Under the pieces are notes generated by a model, which was given only the letters and a program-made list of their open reading frames with translations, did not search any database and was not told the DNA's origin. The translations under genes were made by a program, and so were the position numbers. A stretch of DNA of 64,000 bases from Hymenobacter sp. YIM 151858-1. GTDB lineage: Bacteria > Bacteroidota > Bacteroidia > Cytophagales > Hymenobacteraceae. How positions within the stretch are numbered: position 1 is the first letter of the stretch; every line of letters begins with the position of its first letter. Location of the stretch: contig NZ_CP110136.1 of the NCBI RefSeq assembly GCF_025979705.1, positions 1,488,001 through 1,552,000 on the forward strand. Direction: 5' to 3'. Shown here piece by piece: positions 59,917 through 64,000 of the stretch.

Positions 59917-59944
59917 CAGCTCGCACGGAGGAGCTGATGGGCAA
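59909..59944 (-). promoter_or_regulatory. hairpin sequestering the start codon of the holin-like gene
   Basis: Perfect 14-bp arms (59909-59922 with 59931-59944) and an 8-nt loop. The ATG (59914-59916) is in the 3' arm of the minus-strand transcript. It may be a translational control element or simply the end of the upstream transcript. Confidence 0.5.
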
Positions 59945-59971
59945 CTATACGAAAAAGCAAATATTTAGCTG

Positions 59972-61069
59972 CTATACGGCATCCATACCGTTGGCAGTAA
60001 GCCGGCCTTGCGAAACGGCCATCCAGTTGGCCATCTGATACAGCAAACGAGCACCCACGTTACCGTTCCAGTCAGTGTCGCCGGGGGCAACCTCGTTCAG
60101 GTCGCAGCCAATGATCTGGCGCCCGGAGCGTACCACCGCCCGAAGCAGGTACAGCGCTTCTTCAAACTCTAGCCCGCCGGGTACCGGCGTGCCCGTGCCG
60201 GGGCACAGTTTGGGGTCAAGTCCATCGATATCGAAGCTCAGGTACACCTTTTGGGGCAGCTGGGCGATGATCTTGCTGCATTGCTTTTTCCACGACTTCT
60301 TGCCGTACATCTCGTCGCGCAAAAAGCGGTGGTGGAACATTACTACACGCCCGCCCGATTGCGCAATCACGTCGGCTTCCTGCTGGCACAAGTCGCGAAT
60401 GCCTACTTGCACCAGTTTTTTCACCTGCGGGAGTTGCAAGGCGTTGTACATGATGGAGGCATGCGAGTACTGGAAGCCTTCGTAGGCTACGCGCAGGTCG
60501 CAATGCGCATCAATCTGCAGAATCCCAAACTCTTCGTGGCGCTCGGCCAGGGCGTGCATGTAGCCCAGGGGCGTGCTGTGGTCGCCGCCGAGTACCACCA
60601 CGGCTTTGCCGGCATCAAGGTACCGGCCGGTTTTTTCTTTCAGCCACTGCAGCAGCGCCTTGCCTCGCTCGGTAACCTTTGCCGGGATAACCTGGAGGTT
60701 GGCCGCGTTTTCCTGCGGTTGGCCATCCTCCAGCCAGTTGATGTAGTCCTCGGCGCTTTCGCGGAGCTTTTTGCTTTCGGCTTCCCACTCGGGGTCCACG
60801 GCTTCCATAGCCAGGCCCAGCTTCCAGGCATCGGCAATGTCCGGATCGTAGAGGTCGACTTGCGAAGAAGCCTCGGCAATAGCCGCGGGCCCTTGAGCCG
60901 TACCGGCGCGGTAGGATACCGTCACCTCCCACGGCACAGGCACCACAACTACTTGGGCCTCATCAACGGTGAAGGGCAAACCAAACAAGCCACCCGAAGT
61001 ATCGCCAACGGCATTCGGGTCGAAGTTGGCCAGTTTCTGCTGCAGCGAAAGCGTGATGGGGTCGTGCAT
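59972..61069 (-). CDS. agmatinase/arginase-family ureohydrolase
   Basis: A 365-residue manganese enzyme. Metal ligands are visible in VVVLGGDHSTPLGY, LQIDAHCDLR (one D replaces the usual D-A-H-x-D spacing normally: D-A-H-C-D) and VYLSFDIDGLDPKLCP. It is longer than typical agmatinases because of an insertion of about 50 residues (EWEAESKKLRESAEDYINWL), seen in Bacteroidota members. It releases urea, or formamide, from a guanidino or formimino compound; the substrate is not certain. ATG at 61069 (MHDPITLSLQQKLANF) chosen. Confidence 0.88.
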   Translation of the reverse strand: MHDPITLSLQQKLANFDPNAVGDTSGGLFGLPFTVDEAQVVVVPVPWEVTVSYRAGTAQGPAAIAEASSQVDLYDPDIADAWKLGLAMEAVDPEWEAESKKLRESAEDYINWLEDGQPQENAANLQVIPAKVTERGKALLQWLKEKTGRYLDAGKAVVVLGGDHSTPLGYMHALAERHEEFGILQIDAHCDLRVAYEGFQYSHASIMYNALQLPQVKKLVQVGIRDLCQQEADVIAQSGGRVVMFHHRFLRDEMYGKKSWKKQCSKIIAQLPQKVYLSFDIDGLDPKLCPGTGTPVPGGLEFEEALYLLRAVVRSGRQIIGCDLNEVAPGDTDWNGNVGARLLYQMANWMAVSQGRLTANGMDAV

Positions 61070-61102
61070 GAGGATGCGGTAAGAGGCACTGCTACCTGGC
61101 AC

Positions 61103-61738
61103 CTAGGCGGTTGGGCCGTTGCCGGGCAGGTCGTAGGTGCGGATAATGGAAAGAATTTTGTCGAAAGTGGCGCGGTCGAAGAACAGCATGAGCGGCAGTT
61201 CCACGTTGCTGTTCTGATCGGAGAACTGCGTGATAACCGAGAAGATCAGCGGCTGCATCTGCGGATGCGACAGCAGCAGGTTATCAAGGGCGTGCGCCAG
61301 GTCGCCTTTGGGGGCCCGCGGCGGGGCGCCGTAAATCTTGGCCTTCAGAATGTTGGCCAGTTGCGTTACCAGCGCCCCAGTGATGATGTTACTGATTTCA
61401 AGCAGCAACGATTCCTGCATCTCGCTCAGGTTAAGGGTTTCCTCAACCGTTTGGCGCAAACACACCCGCGATAAGCGCTGAATGTGCTGCCCCGAGAAGA
61501 ACATCAGGGTTGTACCATTGAAGTCGCCTTTGATGTCCGACTGCACAACGACGTGTTGCGCCTGGTACTTGTTCACCATCTTGAGTATATCGCGCGGACG
61601 GACGAGCTCGAGGCTCGGCACTTCCAGCAACACCCTTTCTTGGGCAATGGCAGCAAACGAGTCGGCTGCCCGCGCCAATCCGATGTTGAGGATTTCGCGG
61701 ATAATGTCCCGTTCCAGATCGTTCATGTGCAGGTCCAT
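61103..61738 (-). CDS. cheC: CheC-like chemotaxis phosphatase
   Basis: A 211-residue CheC/CheX-fold protein. The two active-site-type helices are LERDIIREILNIGLARAADS and SLLLEISNIITGALVTQLAN, each with the E-x-x-N signature of CheY-P hydrolysis. The middle has GTTLMFFSGQHIQRLS. It probably dephosphorylates the response regulator of the system encoded upstream. Start ATG at 61738 (MDLHMNDLERD); ATG at 61726 is possible. The stop is the TAG of a CCTAGG palindrome. It lies 68 nt after cheA. Confidence 0.85.
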   Translation of the reverse strand: MDLHMNDLERDIIREILNIGLARAADSFAAIAQERVLLEVPSLELVRPRDILKMVNKYQAQHVVVQSDIKGDFNGTTLMFFSGQHIQRLSRVCLRQTVEETLNLSEMQESLLLEISNIITGALVTQLANILKAKIYGAPPRAPKGDLAHALDNLLLSHPQMQPLIFSVITQFSDQNSNVELPLMLFFDRATFDKILSIIRTYDLPGNGPTA

Positions 61739-61806
61739 ACGGGTGGGTCAGTTAGGTAGCAGGCCGGCGGCAACTCGGCGGCGACCCGAATTTGGCTGTA
61801 CGTGTA

Positions 61807-63444
61807 TCATGGGCGGCGGGCTATGAAAAGGCGCGTCAGGGCTGGTACATCCAGTACCAGGCACACCTGCCCACTGCCGAGTAGTGTGACGCCACCAAAC
61901 AAATCAATCATGTCGAGCGGCTGACTCACGGGTTTAATTACAATGTCCTGCTGACGCAGAAACTGGTCGACAATCAGGCCCAGCTTACGACCATTATAGC
62001 TGGTAATAATGATGTCTTGGCGGCCCATCAGGGCCTCCCGGTCGGCGGGTTGCAATGGCTCGTCGGAATCGTCGAGCAATTCGGCCAGCTTCACCACCGG
62101 AATGTGTTCTTCCTGCACTTTGGCCAGCAACATGCCGCCAACCGCGTGCAACTGCTCGGGCCGCAACGAAACCACCGAATCGGTGTGCATCAGCGGCAAA
62201 GCGTACGAGTGGCCATCGAGCTGGAACAACAAAGCGCCTTTAACGGCAATTGAGGTGGGCAGCACCAGCGTAAAGGTGGTGCCTTGGCCCAGCTGCGACT
62301 CCACGCGCAGCTGACCACCTAGGGAGTCGATGGCGAGCTTAACAACGTCAAGACCCACGCCACGACCCGAAATTTCGGTCACCTGCTCCGCCGTCGAAAA
62401 CCCGGCCTCGAACATCAGGCCGTACACTTCAACGTCGCTCAGCCGACTGGCAACATCGGCTGGGATTTGACCGCGCTCCACCGCCTTGCGCCGCACGCGC
62501 TCCACGTCGATGCCGCGGCCATCGTCGATAATCCGGATCAGTACGTCGTCGCGCTCCGTTTGGGCCGAAAGCGTGAGATGTCCCATCGGCGATTTGCCAG
62601 CCCGAGCACGCTCTTCGGGCGTTTCGATGCCGTGGCCGATGGCATTGCGCACCAAGTGCAGCAACGCATCGGTGATAATCTGCAGGATGTTCCGGTCAAT
62701 CTGGATATCCTGCCCGCTGATGGTCAGCTCCACCTGCTTCTGCTCGGCGGTGGCTACGTCGCGCACTACCCGCGGAAACTTGTTGAACAGCGTACCCACC
62801 CCTACCAGCCGGGCATCCATTACGGAATACTGCAGGTCGTCGGCCAGGCGGCTGAGGTGCGCGGCTACGCTCGTCAAACCGATGTCGCCGATTTCCTGGC
62901 TTAGGGTCAGCACCCGGTCCCGATCAATAATCAGCTCGCCAACCAGATTGAGCAGGTGGTCGAGCTTTTTGATGGGGATGTAAACCAGGTCGGAAAGCTC
63001 CAGCTTACGGTTGGCATCCTCGTCGGAGTGCGTAACCTGGTTGGCATCCAGCACGGGTTCTTCCCCGCGCATCACCCGGTCGAGGTTGTCCAGCAAGTCC
63101 GTGCTTTCGGGCAAGGGCTGGTTGGCGCCTACTGCCCGGATCATTTCACCTAGGGCATCGATGCCCGCAAACAGCACCGGCACCAAAGTACCTGAGAAAG
63201 TGCGCTCCTTGCTGCGGATTTCGCCGAAGATGGTCTCCATCCGGTGAGCCACCTCGCCAATCTCGGTATAGCCCATGGCGCGGGCGTTGGCCTTCAGATT
63301 GTGCATCAGGCGAAACAGCTCCTGCAGGGCAGCCTCGTCGTCGGGGCGCTTCTCCAGCACCGAAATGTGCTGGCTCATGGCATCGTAAGCCTCAAGGGCT
63401 TCAGCCATAAACAATTCCCGGTATTCCTGTTCGCGCGATTTCAT
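61807..63444 (-). CDS. cheA: CheA histidine kinase lacking a P2 domain
   Basis: A 545-residue chemotaxis kinase. P1 holds the phosphorylated His48 in FRLMHNLKANARAMGY. A 35-residue linker leads straight to the P3 dimerisation helices (LDHLLNLVGELIIDRDRVLT), so the CheY-docking P2 domain is absent. P4 shows HLVRNAIGHGIETPEER (N box), IIDDGRGIDVERV and SGRGVGLDVVKLAIDS (G boxes). P5 is the CheW-like C-terminus. ATG at 63444 overlaps the cheB stop by 4 nt (ATGA), showing coupling. No CheY, CheW or receptor gene is within the window. Confidence 0.94.
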   Translation of the reverse strand: MKSREQEYRELFMAEALEAYDAMSQHISVLEKRPDDEAALQELFRLMHNLKANARAMGYTEIGEVAHRMETIFGEIRSKERTFSGTLVPVLFAGIDALGEMIRAVGANQPLPESTDLLDNLDRVMRGEEPVLDANQVTHSDEDANRKLELSDLVYIPIKKLDHLLNLVGELIIDRDRVLTLSQEIGDIGLTSVAAHLSRLADDLQYSVMDARLVGVGTLFNKFPRVVRDVATAEQKQVELTISGQDIQIDRNILQIITDALLHLVRNAIGHGIETPEERARAGKSPMGHLTLSAQTERDDVLIRIIDDGRGIDVERVRRKAVERGQIPADVASRLSDVEVYGLMFEAGFSTAEQVTEISGRGVGLDVVKLAIDSLGGQLRVESQLGQGTTFTLVLPTSIAVKGALLFQLDGHSYALPLMHTDSVVSLRPEQLHAVGGMLLAKVQEEHIPVVKLAELLDDSDEPLQPADREALMGRQDIIITSYNGRKLGLIVDQFLRQQDIVIKPVSQPLDMIDLFGGVTLLGSGQVCLVLDVPALTRLFIARRP

Positions 63445-64000
63445 CGGGTGTAGGAGCGGGAAACGGAAGTGGTTCGAGAAATCATCGGCCACGGGCGCAT
63501 CAACTGCGTGTGGGCGGTGATAAAGCGTGGTACCTCGCCCAGGCCGAGCACCACGGATGCATGACCGGCACGAATCACCGATTTGGGCATGCCGAATACT
63601 ACTGAGGATTCTTCGTCTTGGGCAACCACCGTACCACCAAGCTGACGCACTACCTGCGCGCCCACCGTACCGTCGTTGCCGAGCCCGGTTAGTACCACAC
63701 CTAGGGTATTGCGGCCCGCCGCACGGGCAGCAGAGCTAAGCAGCAAGTCGATGCTGGGTTCGTCGAGCGCGGGGGCCTGCTCAGTAGCCGGAGCCAGCCA
63801 CATTTGTTGCGGCAGGTTACCCTTAATCATCCAATGACGGCCGCCGGGTACCACCACTACTTTGCCGGGTTCGAGTCGCATGCCGGCAGCACCCTCTACT
63901 ACGGGTAGCACCGAGGCTTTGCGCAGCCGCTCCACCAGCGTAGCAGTAAAAGAAGCAGGCAAGTGCACCGCCACTACCACTGCATGCCGAAGTCCGGATT
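63441..64000 (-). CDS. cheB: CheB protein-glutamate methylesterase (N-terminus outside window)
   Basis: About 185 C-terminal residues are visible; the frame stays open to the right edge. VVVAVHLPASFTATLVERLR holds the catalytic His, and NTLGVVLTGLGNDGTVGAQ the catalytic Asp (G-x-G-x-D-G) of the methylesterase. PGGRHWMIKG and VFGMPKSVIRAGHASVVLGL also match. The family removes methyl or amide groups from chemoreceptors. Whether a receiver domain exists cannot be seen. It overlaps cheA by 4 nt, and the last 20 residues (RPWPMISRTTSVSRSYTR) are not conserved. Confidence 0.9.
   Translation of the reverse strand, partial: SGLRHAVVVAVHLPASFTATLVERLRKASVLPVVEGAAGMRLEPGKVVVVPGGRHWMIKGNLPQQMWLAPATEQAPALDEPSIDLLLSSAARAAGRNTLGVVLTGLGNDGTVGAQVVRQLGGTVVAQDEESSVVFGMPKSVIRAGHASVVLGLGEVPRFITAHTQLMRPWPMISRTTSVSRSYTR

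Larger units (their letters stand above)
413..63705. repeat. dispersed iterated palindrome CCTAGG (extended CCCTAGGTGC)
   Basis: About 76 copies counted by eye. More than half have the 8-mer CCTAGGTG or its complement. Dense groups lie at 7583-8807 (five copies), 10815-10882, 23685-23720 and 54566-54646. Copies fall in both strands, all frames and intergenic DNA. Confidence 0.85.

Overview
The window is high-GC DNA (a bit over 60% G+C by eye) from a member of the Bacteroidota, most likely a Hymenobacter-like cytophagalean. The evidence is the gene order yceD-rpmF-plsX-fabH-efp-accB-accC, the DUF4290-murA pair, DUF885 and DUF3109 proteins, lipoproteins with L-S-S-C type lipoboxes, and -7 promoter boxes of the Bacteroidota form TAnnTTTG before many genes. 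About 57 protein genes, two broken genes and many intrinsic terminators are supported. There are no rRNA or tRNA genes, CRISPR arrays, phages or classical insertion sequences.

Layout. 1-8.7 kb: a lipoprotein, an acyl-ACP desaturase, then a surface-glycan group (two polytopic membrane proteins, one a GT-C glycosyltransferase, a GT2 transferase, a Wzx-like flippase and a FemAB/GNAT-like protein). 8.9-21.5 kb: CorA, a NadR-like enzyme, a 912-residue envelope protein of unknown role, a TPR protein, an amino acid permease, several hypotheticals, a GAF protein and a PrxQ peroxiredoxin. 21.6-24.2 kb: an arsenosugar-type cluster (ArsS radical SAM, glycosyltransferase, AhpD-like protein) interrupted by a small inverted-repeat-bounded element with a frameshifted GxxExxY nuclease-fold gene. 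24.3-36.6 kb: H-NOX protein, ECF sigma and anti-sigma, aldehyde dehydrogenase, YdcF, thioredoxin-like, DUF885 peptidase, a large DinG/XPD-type helicase and a secreted DRGH nuclease. 36.7-51.7 kb: small hypotheticals, a hydrolase, a HIT-NuiA fusion, greA, a 2-hydroxyacid dehydrogenase, rsmA, pepA, pdxA, an orphan HigA-like regulator and the fatty-acid/EF-P block. 52.3-64 kb: GH13 amylase with CBM20, DUF3109, PcrA/UvrD helicase, DUF4290, MurA, a holin-like membrane protein, an agmatinase-family enzyme, and cheC, cheA and cheB (cut by the right edge).

The most striking genome-scale signal is the palindrome CCTAGG, usually extended to CCCTAGGTGC. It occurs about 76 times by my count, in intergenic DNA, inside conserved enzyme motifs and as the source of six stop codons. 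It looks like a highly iterated palindrome comparable in kind to cyanobacterial HIP1. Other leads are a HIT domain fused to a NuiA-type nuclease inhibitor 2.3 kb from a NucA-type nuclease gene, the GxxExxY element, a 190-bp element with two covarying end hairpins, and structured leaders before greA and efp.
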